This document shows positions 43,450 to 52,426 of a DNA stretch of 64,000 bases, one piece after another; the first letter of the stretch is position 1, and every line of letters starts with the position of its first letter. The notes under the pieces are model-generated. The model ran no database searches. It saw only the letters and a list, made by a program, of their open reading frames with translations, and was not told the DNA's origin. Where the stretch lies: the NCBI RefSeq assembly GCF_000204645.1, contig NC_015422.1, positions 3,055,001-3,119,000 of the forward strand, written 5' to 3'. Made by a program: the position numbers and the translations under genes. The DNA comes from Alicycliphilus denitrificans K601. Its GTDB lineage: Bacteria > Pseudomonadota > Gammaproteobacteria > Burkholderiales > Burkholderiaceae_C.

Positions 43450-43740
43450 CTACGAGCGATCCCCTGCGAGCTGGCCTTCGGTCTGGCTCATCAGCACTGC
43501 TGTGCTGCATTCGAGCGCACCGGCGATCTTGAAGATGATCGCGAGCGTAGGCATATGCTCGCCGCGCTCGATCTTGCCCATGTGCGAACGCTCGATCCCG
43601 GCCTGGTGCGCCAGTGATTCTTGCGCAATTCCGCGCTCCATCCGCAGCGCACGCACCGCCGCGCCGAAGGCGTGAGCCAACTCGGCGTCATGGGTGGTGG
43701 AGCCAGCCGGTCGGCCGCGCTGGACGGATCGCTTCTGCAT
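43450..43740 (-). CDS. XRE-family transcriptional regulator
   Basis: A 96-residue protein with a classic HTH: FGAAVRALRMERGIAQESLAHQAGIERSHMGKIERG (residues about 26-60), followed by TLAIIFKIAGALECSTAVLM. The ATG at 43740 is chosen over a start 9 codons upstream. The only reverse-strand gene of the ICE block, it probably controls the element's transfer or maintenance genes. The target is unknown. Confidence 0.88.
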   Translation of the reverse strand: MQKRSVQRGRPAGSTTHDAELAHAFGAAVRALRMERGIAQESLAHQAGIERSHMGKIERGEHMPTLAIIFKIAGALECSTAVLMSQTEGQLAGDRS

Positions 43741-43951
43741 AGACAGAAGCGTCGAGTCGCAGCACAATTAAAACCACGTTATCTTTAACTCATTCGCAGC
43801 CTCGCTGCTTTGCGCTTCTACAGAAATCCACATTGCAGTTCTTGACGAAAGCGCCGATCCATGGAATCACAATCGTGCTTCTCCACAAATCCCCTGATGC
43901 GGCTTGCCACCTTCACGCCTTGGCGGATTCGTGCGACCTGAAGGAAACACC

Positions 43952-44299
43952 GTGAACCGGCTCACCACCGACGACGAGCGTGAGCGGTTGCTGGCCCACG
44001 GGAAGGCCCGCGCCGCTGGCAAAAACATCGACCCGATGCCTGTGGTGCGCCTATTCACGCCGGACGCGCACGTCACCTGGTTGCTGGCGGCGCTCGATCC
44101 CGCTGATGGCGACACCGCCTGGGGTCTTATCGACCTGAGTATCGGGATGCCGGCGCAAGGCACCGTCAAGCTGTCCGAGCTGGCCGGCATTGTCGGGCCG
44201 CGCCAGCAGCCTGTGATGCGTGACCTCTACTTCCGTCCCACGCGCACGCTGTCGGAATACACCCGGCTGGCCGAGCGTGATGGAGCCATCCCGGACTGA
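43952..44299 (+). CDS. DUF2958 family protein
   Basis: A 115-residue protein with PMPVVRLFTPDAHVTWLLAALDP near residue 30, AWGLIDLSIGMPAQGTVKLSEL near residue 60 and PVMRDLYFRPTRTLSEYTRLA near residue 90, the DUF2958 pattern. Function unknown. Common in integrative elements. The GTG start at 43952 has AAGGA 6 bases upstream. Confidence 0.88.
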   Translation: MNRLTTDDERERLLAHGKARAAGKNIDPMPVVRLFTPDAHVTWLLAALDPADGDTAWGLIDLSIGMPAQGTVKLSELAGIVGPRQQPVMRDLYFRPTRTLSEYTRLAERDGAIPD

Positions 44300-44592
44300 A
44301 TTCGGCTTACTGTGACTTTTTCAGTCTGGTGCCATGCCGGGCGGGTCTCAATCGGGATTCTTGCGGCGTAACGGCTCCAGTCTGATCCAAATAGTCATGA
44401 TGCCCAGCGCGAACTGCGGCAGGCTGGTCTGTACAGCGTCCCATGGTCGGGACACTACCGCCGCGGCAACCGCAACGCATCGGAGCCAATCGGACAACCT
44501 CATCCACCTGCTTAACCCATGACGTTTCGACGATGGCGATGTAGCGCGTAGTCCTGCCGTGGCGGCGATTCCTGTTCGCAGGAGGAAGCGTC

Positions 44593-45342
44593 ATGGTCGA
44601 TCCTCACCACGCCGCGCATTGGTATCCGACCGCTGCGTACTTGTATGTCCTTTGGCTGGATGCACTTGCACTGGCCTGGGAGTACCTGCGCAGGCATCCC
44701 GATTACCGGCTCGACTGGCGGCGTCGTGCGCGCCGCCCCGATGCTGGGCAGCGCTGGGGCTTGCGCCTGCTGGAAGACCCGGCCATGGACGCGCGCGACG
44801 CGCATCCGGCCTGGCTGCCCGGCCACGATGCCGTGGTGCAGCTCTATCCGGATGCCGATCCGCCCGTGGATGCAGAGCTTTTCGCCTTTTGGCGCATCCC
44901 CGGCCATAAGCAACTGCTGCACGACGGCAGGGGGCTGACGCTGATTGCGCGAAGCCCCGGCCATTGGCAGCGCTTCGTGCTGGCCCCTGGCCTGGAAGAC
45001 GGCATGGCCGTGGCCTATGCCTATCGCGGTCGCGGGGTCACGCATGCGCCCGACACGCCCGCGCCAATGGCCCGGCCCAGGCCGCCCCCCGCCGTACTGC
45101 TGGAACTGCACACCCTGCATGCACTCGACGCCACCCTGGCGGGCGCATCCTTGCGCGAGGTCGGCGAAGGGCTGTTCGGTGCCGACGCCGTGGCCGATTG
45201 GTACAGCGACGGCGGCCTGCGCTCCAAGGTGCGCCGCCTGGTGCGGCGCGGCGATGCGCTGATGCGCGGCGGCTATCGCCGCCTAGCACAACTGCCCCCG
45301 CTTGAGAAGGGTCGTTTTGAAGGCGACGCAAAACGACCCTGA
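44593..45342 (+). CDS. DUF2285 domain protein (ICE backbone)
   Basis: A 249-residue protein: an N-terminal WYPTAAYLYVLWLDALALAWEYLRRHPDYR unit typical of the transcriptional-regulator-like proteins of Tn4371-type ICEs, and a C-terminal DUF2285 part (LHALDATLAGASLREVGEGLFGADAV ... SKVRRLVRRGDALMRGGYRRL) that looks like a DNA-binding fold. GGAGGAAG precedes the ATG. It lies upstream of the AlpA-like, repA and parA genes. Confidence 0.85.
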   Translation: MVDPHHAAHWYPTAAYLYVLWLDALALAWEYLRRHPDYRLDWRRRARRPDAGQRWGLRLLEDPAMDARDAHPAWLPGHDAVVQLYPDADPPVDAELFAFWRIPGHKQLLHDGRGLTLIARSPGHWQRFVLAPGLEDGMAVAYAYRGRGVTHAPDTPAPMARPRPPPAVLLELHTLHALDATLAGASLREVGEGLFGADAVADWYSDGGLRSKVRRLVRRGDALMRGGYRRLAQLPPLEKGRFEGDAKRP

Positions 45343-45425
45343 GCAGAGGGGCCTCGTTTTCTGAGACTGCCTCCATCCGGTTGCGCTGTGTGGCCGGGCG
45401 TTTTCAACCGATGGAGGTTCACACC

Positions 45426-45707
45426 ATGCGTCCCGCTCCCTTGCGGCCTGCCGCCGCTGTCTCGACCGCTGCCGCGCAGCCCCAACGCTATCTCACCAAC
45501 GACGAAGCCGCCGACTACCTGCGCCTGTCGCCGCGCACGCTGGAAAAGCAACGCGTGATCGGCGGCGGCCCGCGCTTTCGCAAGTTCGGCCGGCGCGTCA
45601 TGTACGCCGTGGCCGACCTCGATGCCTGGGCCGCAGAACGCAGCTTCGAGAGCACGTCCGATCCCGAGTACGCCGAGCAGCACTTGGCCGACAGCCGTGC
45701 GCGCTGA
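45426..45707 (+). CDS. AlpA/excisionase-like helix-turn-helix protein
   Basis: A 93-residue protein with a MerR/excisionase-type HTH: YLTNDEAADYLRLSPRTLEKQRVIGGGPRFRKFGRRVMY (residues about 22-60). Such proteins regulate ICE genes or assist excision. GGAGG lies before the ATG at 45426. Located 26 bases before repA. Confidence 0.88.
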   Translation: MRPAPLRPAAAVSTAAAQPQRYLTNDEAADYLRLSPRTLEKQRVIGGGPRFRKFGRRVMYAVADLDAWAAERSFESTSDPEYAEQHLADSRAR

Positions 45708-45733
45708 TCGGCGGCGCGCGGCAGGCCATCGCC

Positions 45734-46591
45734 ATGTCCAGCACCGCGCTGCCGTCCCGGCAGCGGCCGTTGCAGGAGCGCGAACAGCTCGACCTGTTCC
45801 GCGCTTTGCCCGGCGACATGGCGCCGCGCGACAGCCAGGACTTGATGGCCTATCCGTTCTTCTCGCTCGGCAAGTCCAAGCGGGTCAAGCCCATCGACTT
45901 CTGCGCGGGCAACGTGATGATCTGCGTGGAAGGCACGGCCGAGCACGGCATCGCCACGATTTGGGATGCCGATGTGCTGATATGGGCGGCCTCGCAGATC
46001 GTGGAGGCGAAGGACGCAGGCCTGCGGCCGTCGCGGCTGATGCGCGCCACGCCCTACGAGATCCTGCGCTTCATCGGGCGCGGCAAGTCGCTGCGCGACT
46101 ACCAGCGCCTCAAGGCCGCGCTGGATCGCCTGCAATCGACCACGGTAGCCACGTCCATCCGCGAGACGACCGGGCGGCGCCTGCACCGCTTCTCGTGGAT
46201 CAACGAATGGAAGGAACTGGCCGATGCCAGCGGCACACCGCTGGGCATCGAGCTGATCCTGCCGGACTGGTTCTATGCGGGCGTGTTCGATGCGGCCCTG
46301 GTGCTGACCATCGACCCGGCGTACTTCCGGCTGACGGGTGGCATCGAGCGGTGGCTTTATCGCCTGGTGCGCAAGCACGGCGGCAGGCAGGCGCACGGCT
46401 GGCAGTTCGACTTTCGCTACCTGCACCAGAAATCGGGCAGCACCGCGAAGCCTTACGACTTCGCCTGCGACCTGCGCGCGCTGGTCGCGCGGCAGTCGCT
46501 GCCCGGCTACGTGTTGGGAATCGAGCGGATGCCGGACGACGGAACGGAATTGCTGACCTTCCGGCCCGTGCCGCAAACGGCACGGGGATAA
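45734..46591 (+). CDS. repA: Replication initiator protein RepA (ICE type)
   Basis: A 285-residue initiator of the RPA family found in Tn4371-like ICEs and some plasmids. Features include QRPLQEREQLDLFRALPGDMAPRD at the N-terminus, YPFFSLGKSKR near residue 40, ATPYEILRFIGRG near residue 105 and LTGGIERWLYRLVRKHGG near residue 200. It probably binds the iteron-like repeats 25 bases downstream of its gene to allow transient replication of the excised element. Complete. Confidence 0.88.
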   Translation: MSSTALPSRQRPLQEREQLDLFRALPGDMAPRDSQDLMAYPFFSLGKSKRVKPIDFCAGNVMICVEGTAEHGIATIWDADVLIWAASQIVEAKDAGLRPSRLMRATPYEILRFIGRGKSLRDYQRLKAALDRLQSTTVATSIRETTGRRLHRFSWINEWKELADASGTPLGIELILPDWFYAGVFDAALVLTIDPAYFRLTGGIERWLYRLVRKHGGRQAHGWQFDFRYLHQKSGSTAKPYDFACDLRALVARQSLPGYVLGIERMPDDGTELLTFRPVPQTARG

Positions 46592-46615
46592 CTCCGGGAG
46601 AGCCTGTGAATGGTG

Positions 46616-46679
46616 TCGTGCTATCAGGCGTGCGGGGTATCGTGCTATCGGGCGTGGGACTATCGTGCTATCAGGCGTG
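46616..46679 (+). repeat. Three iteron-like direct repeats (candidate origin)
   Basis: TCGTGCTATCRGGCGTG occurs at 46616-46632, 46640-46656 and 46663-46679, with starts 24 and 23 bases apart, about two helical turns. Copies 1 and 3 are identical and copy 2 differs at one base. They lie between repA and parA, followed by an AT-rich stretch at 46725-46765. This is the layout of an iteron origin. Confidence 0.75.
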
Positions 46680-46880
46680 CCGATCGGCCGCAAACCCGCG
46701 CCAGCATTGGGTTTGCGCGCCCTCTAACTTCCCTAACTTAATTTCTCTGACTTTTAGTAGGGAAACGCCGCTGCGGTGGACAACCACCATGCGGCCAGAA
46801 ACGGCAGGCAATCTCAGCCACCAGCCGACAGGTTTTGCAAGCGAATCGAAGCAAGGCTTTCCAGCATGGAGGGCCACGCC

Positions 46881-47519
46881 ATGATCGTCGCTCTGCTCAA
46901 CCAAAAAGGCGGCGTGGGCAAGACCACGCTCGCGACCCACATCGCCGGCGAGCTGGCGATGCGCGGGCAGTCGGTCATCCTGCTGGATGCCGATCCGCAG
47001 GGTTCATCGCTGGACTGGACACAGCGCAGAAGCCAGCAAGGCTTGCCACGGCTGTTCAGCGCCGTGGGCCTCGCACGCGAAACACTGCACCAAGAGGCGC
47101 CAGAACTCGCCAGGCGGGCCGATCACGTCGTCATCGACGGCCCGCCCAGGATCGCCGCCTTGGCGCGCTCCGCGCTGCTGGCGGCCGAGCGCGTGCTGAT
47201 CCCCGTGCAGCCCAGCCCCTACGACCTGTGGGCCAGCGCTGAGATGGTGGGGCTGATCCGCGAGGCGCAGGTGTTCCGGCCGCTGCTCGCCGCAGCCTTC
47301 GTCATCAACCGGCGCGTCAGCACCACTGTGATCGGACGCGAGGCACGCGGCGCGCTCGCCGACCAGCCGCTTCCCGCGCTGCGCGCGGAAGTGCATCAAC
47401 GCATCGTGTTCGCCGACAGCGTGGCCGCTGGCCGGCTTGCACGCGAGACGGCGCCTGACAGCGCCGCCGCGCTCGAAATCACCGCCCTGGTGGATGAACT
47501 GCTGCGGTGGCCGACATGA
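46881..47519 (+). CDS. parA: ParA-family partition ATPase
   Basis: A 212-residue P-loop ATPase with deviant Walker A KGGVGKTTLATH near residue 10, ILLDADPQGSSLDW near residue 33 and VVIDGPPRI near residue 77. It segregates the element's replicon. GGAGGG precedes the ATG at 46881. The next gene overlaps it by ATGA. Confidence 0.93.
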   Translation: MIVALLNQKGGVGKTTLATHIAGELAMRGQSVILLDADPQGSSLDWTQRRSQQGLPRLFSAVGLARETLHQEAPELARRADHVVIDGPPRIAALARSALLAAERVLIPVQPSPYDLWASAEMVGLIREAQVFRPLLAAAFVINRRVSTTVIGREARGALADQPLPALRAEVHQRIVFADSVAAGRLARETAPDSAAALEITALVDELLRWPT

Positions 47520-47800
47520 CAGCAAAGCCGCCACCGAACAGCAAACGCGCAGCAAAGCGCGTCGGCATCGGCGCGCGTCCGCCTGCGAATCCGCACGCAG
47601 AAGCGTGGATTCGGCAGGGTGACGCCGATGCGCTGGGCAAGGGCGACTTCTACACCGCCCGCCTGACCCTCGACATCACGCCCGCCATGCGGGCGCGCAT
47701 CAAGGTGTCGGCCTTCACGCAAGGCGTGACGGTGGCTGACCTGCTGCGTGGTCTGCTGGAGCGCGAGTTTCCAGAACACCGCAGGGAGAACACCCCATGA
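47516..47800 (+). CDS. Small partition-associated protein (ParB role)
   Basis: A 94-residue protein with a basic N-terminus and TARLTLDITPAMRARIKVSAFTQGVTVADLLRGLLEREF, a ribbon-helix-helix-like pattern. It overlaps parA and the DUF2840 gene by 4 bases each, so it is translated with them. It probably serves as the DNA-binding partner of ParA. Confidence 0.75.
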   Translation: MTAKPPPNSKRAAKRVGIGARPPANPHAEAWIRQGDADALGKGDFYTARLTLDITPAMRARIKVSAFTQGVTVADLLRGLLEREFPEHRRENTP

Positions 47801-48342
47801 TTGCATCCGCTTCGTCTGCCCCCACGCCTGTTGCCTTCGCGGCTACGGCTGCGCTCGCAGCACCTTCCGGCCAGGCGGCCAACGGGCCACTGACGCGCGT
47901 GGCGCTGGCCTACATCGAACCACGCTTCAAGCTCTACCTGCGCTTCGGCGAACCCGCGCGCACGCACCAGCTCGACCGTTGGCGGCGCTGCGCGGTGTTC
48001 CTGCCGGGCGCGGTGTTCTGCCGCGTCCGCTGGCAGGCCAACGACTACGGCACGATTCGCTGGCAGCTCATGGTGATGCAGGCTTGCACGCCACTCGATG
48101 CGGCGCAGCGCATCCCCGGCGTGCAACCCGGCGCACGCCTGCTGCTCCACGCCGAGGGCGAGAACCAGGTGCGCGCCGTGCTGGAGCGCATCGACGCCAT
48201 CGAGGCGCTGGGCATCGCGCCTGTCGGCGTCTCGCCGGCGTACTGGCGCACGCTCGCCAACCGGCTCGCTGCCCGCCTGCCGCTGCCCGAATACACCGCC
48301 GAGCGGCACGCCGCCTGGCTGACTGCGAGGGCACTGCCATGA
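47797..48342 (+). CDS. DUF2840 family protein
   Basis: A 181-residue protein with TRVALAYIEPRFKLYLRFGEPARTHQLDRWRRCAVF near residue 30, AGCRVRWQAND-like core and a late WRTLANRLAARLPLP. The DUF2840 family is a regular member of the ICE operon between parA and traF. Function unknown. Overlaps neighbours by 4 bases on both sides. Confidence 0.85.
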   Translation: MIASASSAPTPVAFAATAALAAPSGQAANGPLTRVALAYIEPRFKLYLRFGEPARTHQLDRWRRCAVFLPGAVFCRVRWQANDYGTIRWQLMVMQACTPLDAAQRIPGVQPGARLLLHAEGENQVRAVLERIDAIEALGIAPVGVSPAYWRTLANRLAARLPLPEYTAERHAAWLTARALP

Positions 48343-48938
48343 CCGCCGTTTCCACGACCGGCACCGCACCGCGTCCTCGCTCGCATCCCCATTCACGGTG
48401 GCGCGCTCGCCTCGTGCTGGCGGGCCTGTCCGCCTGCGGCCTCGCTGCGCTGGCCTGGGCGTCCTTCGTGCAGCCGCTGCCGCGCCTGATCTACAACCCG
48501 TCCGACAGCGTGGCGGTCGGCTGGTATCGCGTCGATCCGCTGGGTCACGGCACCGGCTCGCTGCCATATCGGCTGGAAGTGAGCAGCATCGTCCTAACCA
48601 CGCTGCCGCCAGATGCCGCCGCGCTGGCTGCGCAGCGCGGCTATCTGCCAGCGCGCGTGCCGCTGCTCAAGCGCGTGGGCGCTGTGGCACCGCAGGAGGT
48701 GTGCATCGCAGACGGCAGCGTCCGCATCGACGGCGTGCCTTCGGCCGCTGTGATGCCCGCTGATCGGCTGGGCCGTCCGCTGCCGTCCTGGCAGCAGTGC
48801 CGTCGCCTTGAACCCGACGAACTGTTCCTGCTCAGTGCGACCAACCCGGCGTCGTTCGACAGCCGGTATTTCGGGCCGGTCAGCGCATCCGCCGTGATTG
48901 GCATCGCGCATCCGGTCTGGCTGGAATCCCGCCCATGA
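48339..48938 (+). CDS. traF: Conjugal transfer S26 peptidase TraF
   Basis: A 199-residue membrane-bound signal peptidase-like protein that in RP4-type systems matures the pilin. It has one N-terminal membrane segment (LVLAGLSACGLAALAWASFV), the catalytic Ser in YNPSDSVAVGWY near residue 55 and Lys in PLLKRVGAV near residue 111, then NPASFDSRYFGPV near residue 168. Its pilin substrate and mating-pair genes are absent from the window. Confidence 0.9.
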   Translation: MTAVSTTGTAPRPRSHPHSRWRARLVLAGLSACGLAALAWASFVQPLPRLIYNPSDSVAVGWYRVDPLGHGTGSLPYRLEVSSIVLTTLPPDAAALAAQRGYLPARVPLLKRVGAVAPQEVCIADGSVRIDGVPSAAVMPADRLGRPLPSWQQCRRLEPDELFLLSATNPASFDSRYFGPVSASAVIGIAHPVWLESRP

Positions 48939-49398
48939 AGGCCGTCGATTCGCTGCACGTCGCCGTGCATCTCATCGTGCCATCGGGCGTGTCGTTCTGC
49001 TGTTCGTCACCGTGTCGTCGCGCGTGCAGTGCGGGAGCATTCGCACCGCACTTCGCGCTGCCTTCGGCGCAGCCGTCCAACGTGCAGACGTCTTGCCTCG
49101 TACGTGCACGGCCTGCGGCCCTCCGCGCGTCCATCTGCGCGTTCGCCGGCGCGCTGGCTGCTCACGCAGCAGCGCCGCCGGGCCGCCGCTGCCCGGAGCG
49201 ACAGCGAGGGGCAAAAGCGGAAGGCAAGACAAAAGGGGACGGCACCTGTCGGCCCGCAAAGCCCGTCTGCACGTGGGGGTGGCGCGGCACGCAGCGGCTT
49301 CGCCGCCGTGCCGCGTGGGGCGCGAGGCCCGCGTCAATGCAGGCATGTTCGCGTGCTTCGCACGACCGGACACGCTGGAGCTTGCAGGGAGAGAAGCC
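48939..49398. other. Non-coding region before the relaxase gene (possible oriT)
   Basis: 460 bases with no supported gene. The relaxase frame stays open through it but has no family resemblance before 49399. In conjugative elements the origin of transfer often lies next to the relaxase gene. I cannot point to a defined nic site. Confidence 0.35.
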
Positions 49399-51381
49399 AT
49401 GACCAATCGCCGCGACGATGATTTCCGCATCCGCCCGAACCCTCCAAAGGCCCCGAAGAACCGGGGCCAGGGCTTCGTCTCAAAGGTGCTCAAGCAGGCC
49501 GGCAAAGCCAGCAGCGGCAAGTCCTCGATGCGTCGCGCTGGCGGCAGTGGCAAGGGCGCCGGCACCGGCCAGCGGCCCGGCTGGCGCCTGGGGCGTGGCC
49601 ACACGGCGGCGCGCTTCGCGGGAGCGAAGCTGACGCCCATGTCGCGGCGCGTGACCATCAAGACGCTGCTGGTCAATCAGCAGCGGGCCAGTCCGCAATC
49701 GCTCGCCAAGCACCTGCGCTACATCGAGCGCGATGGCGTGGGCCGCGATGGCGAGCCGGGCCAAGCCTACGGGCCGCAGACCAACGAAGCCGACCTCGAC
49801 GCGTTCAAGGAACGCTGCGCCGACGACCGGCACCATTTCCGCTTCATCCTCTCGCCCGAGGACGGCGCAGAGCTGGAAGACCTGAGCACCTACGCGCGGC
49901 ACCTCATGGGCCGCATGGAGGCCGACCTGGGCACGGGCCTCGATTGGGTGGCCGTCAACCACTGGAACACCGACAACCCGCATGCGCACATCGTCGTGCG
50001 CGGGCGCGACGACACCGGCAAAGACCTCATCATCGCGGGCGACTACATCGCCGATGGCTTCCGCCATCGTGCCGCCGAGTTGGCGACCGAATGGCTGGGG
50101 CCGCGTACCGAGCTGGAGATCCAGCAAGCCTTGCAGCGGGAGGTGGAACAAGAGCGGTGGACGAGCCTGGATCGCACACTCAAGCGCGAAGCGGACGACG
50201 AAGGCCAGGTACAGATCGAGCGCTTCAACGAGCCGAAGCTGCAACGCCAGCGCCTGCTGCTGATCGGCCGCCTGCAACACTTGCAGCGCATGGGCCTGGC
50301 CGACGAGACGCAGCCGGGCACCTGGGCTGTCCATGCCGACGCGGAGAAGACCTTGCGCGCCCTGGGCGAGCGCGACGACATCATCAGCACCATGCAGCGG
50401 GCCATGCGCGGCGAGCCGCGCGAGTTGGCGGTGTTCGAGCCAAGTGACGGTGGCCGCACCATCATCGGCCGCGTGGCTGCGAAGGGGCTGGCCGACGAGC
50501 TGCGCGACCGTGGCTATCTGATCATCGACGGGGTGAACGGCAAGGCCCATTACGTCGCGCTTAACGCCCGCGACGAGCTGGCGAACTATCCCGCCGGTGC
50601 GGTGGTGGAGGTGCGCGGTTCCGCCGAGGTGCGGGCGGCCGACAAGAACATCGCCGAGCTGGCGAGTGATTGCCTGTATCGCACCGATCATCACTTGGCC
50701 ATCGAACAAGGCCGGGCCAAGGCCGGACGCGACCCGCAGGAAGTCGTGGCGGCCCATGTTCGCCGACTGGAAGCCCTGCGCCGCGCCGGTATCGTGGAGC
50801 GTGTCGCCGAAGGTCTATGGAAGGTGCCGAACGACCTGCCCGAGCGTGGCCGCCAGTACGACGCGCGGCGCCTGGGCGGGGTGGCCATGGAACTGAAATC
50901 GCACCTGCCCATTGAGCGGCAGGCCCGAGTCATTGGGGCCACCTGGCTCGACCAGCAGTTGATCGGCGGCGGCAAGGGGCTGGGCGACCTGGGCTTTGGC
51001 GGCGAGACCAAGGAAGCACTGCAGCAGCGTGCCGACTTTCTGGTCGAACAGGGGCTGGCCGAGCGGCGTGGAAAGCGCGTGATCCTGGCGCGCAACCTGC
51101 TGGGCACGCTGCGCAATCGGGAGCTGGCGCAGGCCGCTAAAAACATTGCTGCTGAAACCGGCCTGGAGCATCGCCCGGTAGCCGAAGGGCAGCGTGTGGC
51201 CGGTATCTATCGGCGCAGCGTGATGCTCGTCAGTGGGCGCTACGCGATGCTTGACGATGGCATGGGGTTCAGCCTGGTGCCGTGGAAGCCGGTGATCGAG
51301 CAGCGGCTTGGGCAGCAGCTTGCCGCCACGGTGCGCGGCAGCGGGGTTACTTGGCGGGTTGAGCGACAACTTGGAATTTAA
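49399..51381 (+). CDS. Relaxase / mobilization nuclease (DUF3363 type)
   Basis: A 660-residue VirD2/TraI-like relaxase. The basic N-terminal part leads to RRVTIKTLLVNQQ, a Tyr-containing LRYIERDGVG near residue 110 and the metal site HWNTDNPHAHIVVRG near residue 188 (HxxxxxHxH pattern). The C-terminal two thirds match the DUF3363 extension of ICE relaxases. The ATG at 49399 has GGGAGAG upstream. An open extension back to 48898 is not part of the family. It would nick oriT to start transfer. It ends 5 bases from the stop of hemH and is the last ICE gene present. Confidence 0.88.
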   Translation: MTNRRDDDFRIRPNPPKAPKNRGQGFVSKVLKQAGKASSGKSSMRRAGGSGKGAGTGQRPGWRLGRGHTAARFAGAKLTPMSRRVTIKTLLVNQQRASPQSLAKHLRYIERDGVGRDGEPGQAYGPQTNEADLDAFKERCADDRHHFRFILSPEDGAELEDLSTYARHLMGRMEADLGTGLDWVAVNHWNTDNPHAHIVVRGRDDTGKDLIIAGDYIADGFRHRAAELATEWLGPRTELEIQQALQREVEQERWTSLDRTLKREADDEGQVQIERFNEPKLQRQRLLLIGRLQHLQRMGLADETQPGTWAVHADAEKTLRALGERDDIISTMQRAMRGEPRELAVFEPSDGGRTIIGRVAAKGLADELRDRGYLIIDGVNGKAHYVALNARDELANYPAGAVVEVRGSAEVRAADKNIAELASDCLYRTDHHLAIEQGRAKAGRDPQEVVAAHVRRLEALRRAGIVERVAEGLWKVPNDLPERGRQYDARRLGGVAMELKSHLPIERQARVIGATWLDQQLIGGGKGLGDLGFGGETKEALQQRADFLVEQGLAERRGKRVILARNLLGTLRNRELAQAAKNIAAETGLEHRPVAEGQRVAGIYRRSVMLVSGRYAMLDDGMGFSLVPWKPVIEQRLGQQLAATVRGSGVTWRVERQLGI

Positions 51382-51386
51382 TGGCA

Positions 51387-52400
51387 TCAAGTGATTTGGG
51401 TGGGTACGGTCGTCCAACCCGCGCGATGCTGCTCGGTGATGTGCTCCAATGCCACGATCCACGCCGGGCTGTCATTTAGACAAGGGATGTAGTCAAACGC
51501 CTGCCCTCCAGCTTGTAAAAACGTGTGCCGCGCTTCTATGTTGATTTCTTCAAGTGTCTCCAGGCAGTCGCTGACAAAACCCGGGCACATCACTTCCACG
51601 CTACGGGTTCCGGCCTTGGCGAGCGCTTGCAGCGTCGGCTCGGTATAGGGTTGCAGCCATTGGGCGGGGCCAAAGCGAGATTGGAAAGTCACCGTGTACT
51701 GCTCGGGCTGCAGTTGTAGCGCCTGCGCCAAAAGACGGGCCGTGTTGCGACACTGGTCGGCATAAGGGTCGCCCAGCCGCACGTTGCGCTCGGGAATGCC
51801 ATGGAAACTCATCACCAAATGCTGTGCGCGTTGCCCTTTGCGCTCCCAGTGCGCACGCACGCTACCGGTCAGGGCCGCGATGTAGTCGGAGTGATCGTGG
51901 TAATCGTTGACAAAGCGCAACTCCGGGTACCGGCGTGAGCGCCGTACCCAGTCCGCGACACCGTCGAACAGGCTGGCCGTGGTGGCAGCCGAATACTGCG
52001 GGTACAGCGGCAGCACCAACACCCGTTGCACCCCCGCGTCCAGCAGCGCCTGCAACTGAGTGCCAACGGCCGGTTGGCCGTAGCGCATGGCGGGCAGTAC
52101 CGGCGCTGGCAGGCCGGATTCACGCAAGCGCTGGCCCAGCAACTCGGCCTGGCGCTGAGTCCACACCGCCAGAGGTGAACCGGCATCGCTCCACACCGAT
52201 GCATATTTCGCCGCCGACCGGCGTGGCCGAACACGCAAGATGACGCCGTGGAGCAGCGGCAGCCAGAAGAGGCGCGGAATCTCCACCACCCGGGGATCCG
52301 ACAAGAATTGGGCCAGATAGGGACGCAAGGCCGCCGGCGTGGGCGCGTCGGGGGTGCCCAAATTGCACAAAAGCAAGCCGATAGGTTTTTCTGTTGCCAT
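51387..52400 (-). CDS. hemH: Ferrochelatase
   Basis: It inserts Fe2+ into protoporphyrin IX, the last step of haem synthesis. The 337-residue protein starts MATEKPIGLLLCNLGTPDAP and shows the catalytic His in VMSFHGIPERN near residue 200, SRFGPAQWLQPYTEP near residue 260 and CPGFVSDCLETLEEI near residue 285. An in-frame GTG at 52445 inside the attC would add 15 residues. The ATG at 52400 fits the family better. Its upstream region has been replaced by the cassette attC, so its expression may now depend on the cassette's transcript. It may be a second hemH of the cell. Confidence 0.93.
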   Translation of the reverse strand: MATEKPIGLLLCNLGTPDAPTPAALRPYLAQFLSDPRVVEIPRLFWLPLLHGVILRVRPRRSAAKYASVWSDAGSPLAVWTQRQAELLGQRLRESGLPAPVLPAMRYGQPAVGTQLQALLDAGVQRVLVLPLYPQYSAATTASLFDGVADWVRRSRRYPELRFVNDYHDHSDYIAALTGSVRAHWERKGQRAQHLVMSFHGIPERNVRLGDPYADQCRNTARLLAQALQLQPEQYTVTFQSRFGPAQWLQPYTEPTLQALAKAGTRSVEVMCPGFVSDCLETLEEINIEARHTFLQAGGQAFDYIPCLNDSPAWIVALEHITEQHRAGWTTVPTQIT

Positions 52401-52426
52401 AAATGCAGCGCCCTGCTGGCGCCGAA

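Noticed and set aside
43132..43617. Forward open frame opposite the XRE regulator
   Set aside because: No homology, and composition of non-coding ICE DNA. The reverse-strand HTH protein is clear.
46616..46679. The three repeats as a CRISPR array
   Set aside because: Spacers are only 6-7 bases, and the repeats are 17 bases beside a RepA gene. An iteron array explains them.
48898..49398. N-terminal extension of the relaxase frame
   Set aside because: Open but without family resemblance. The ATG at 49399 has a ribosome site and a normal N-terminus.
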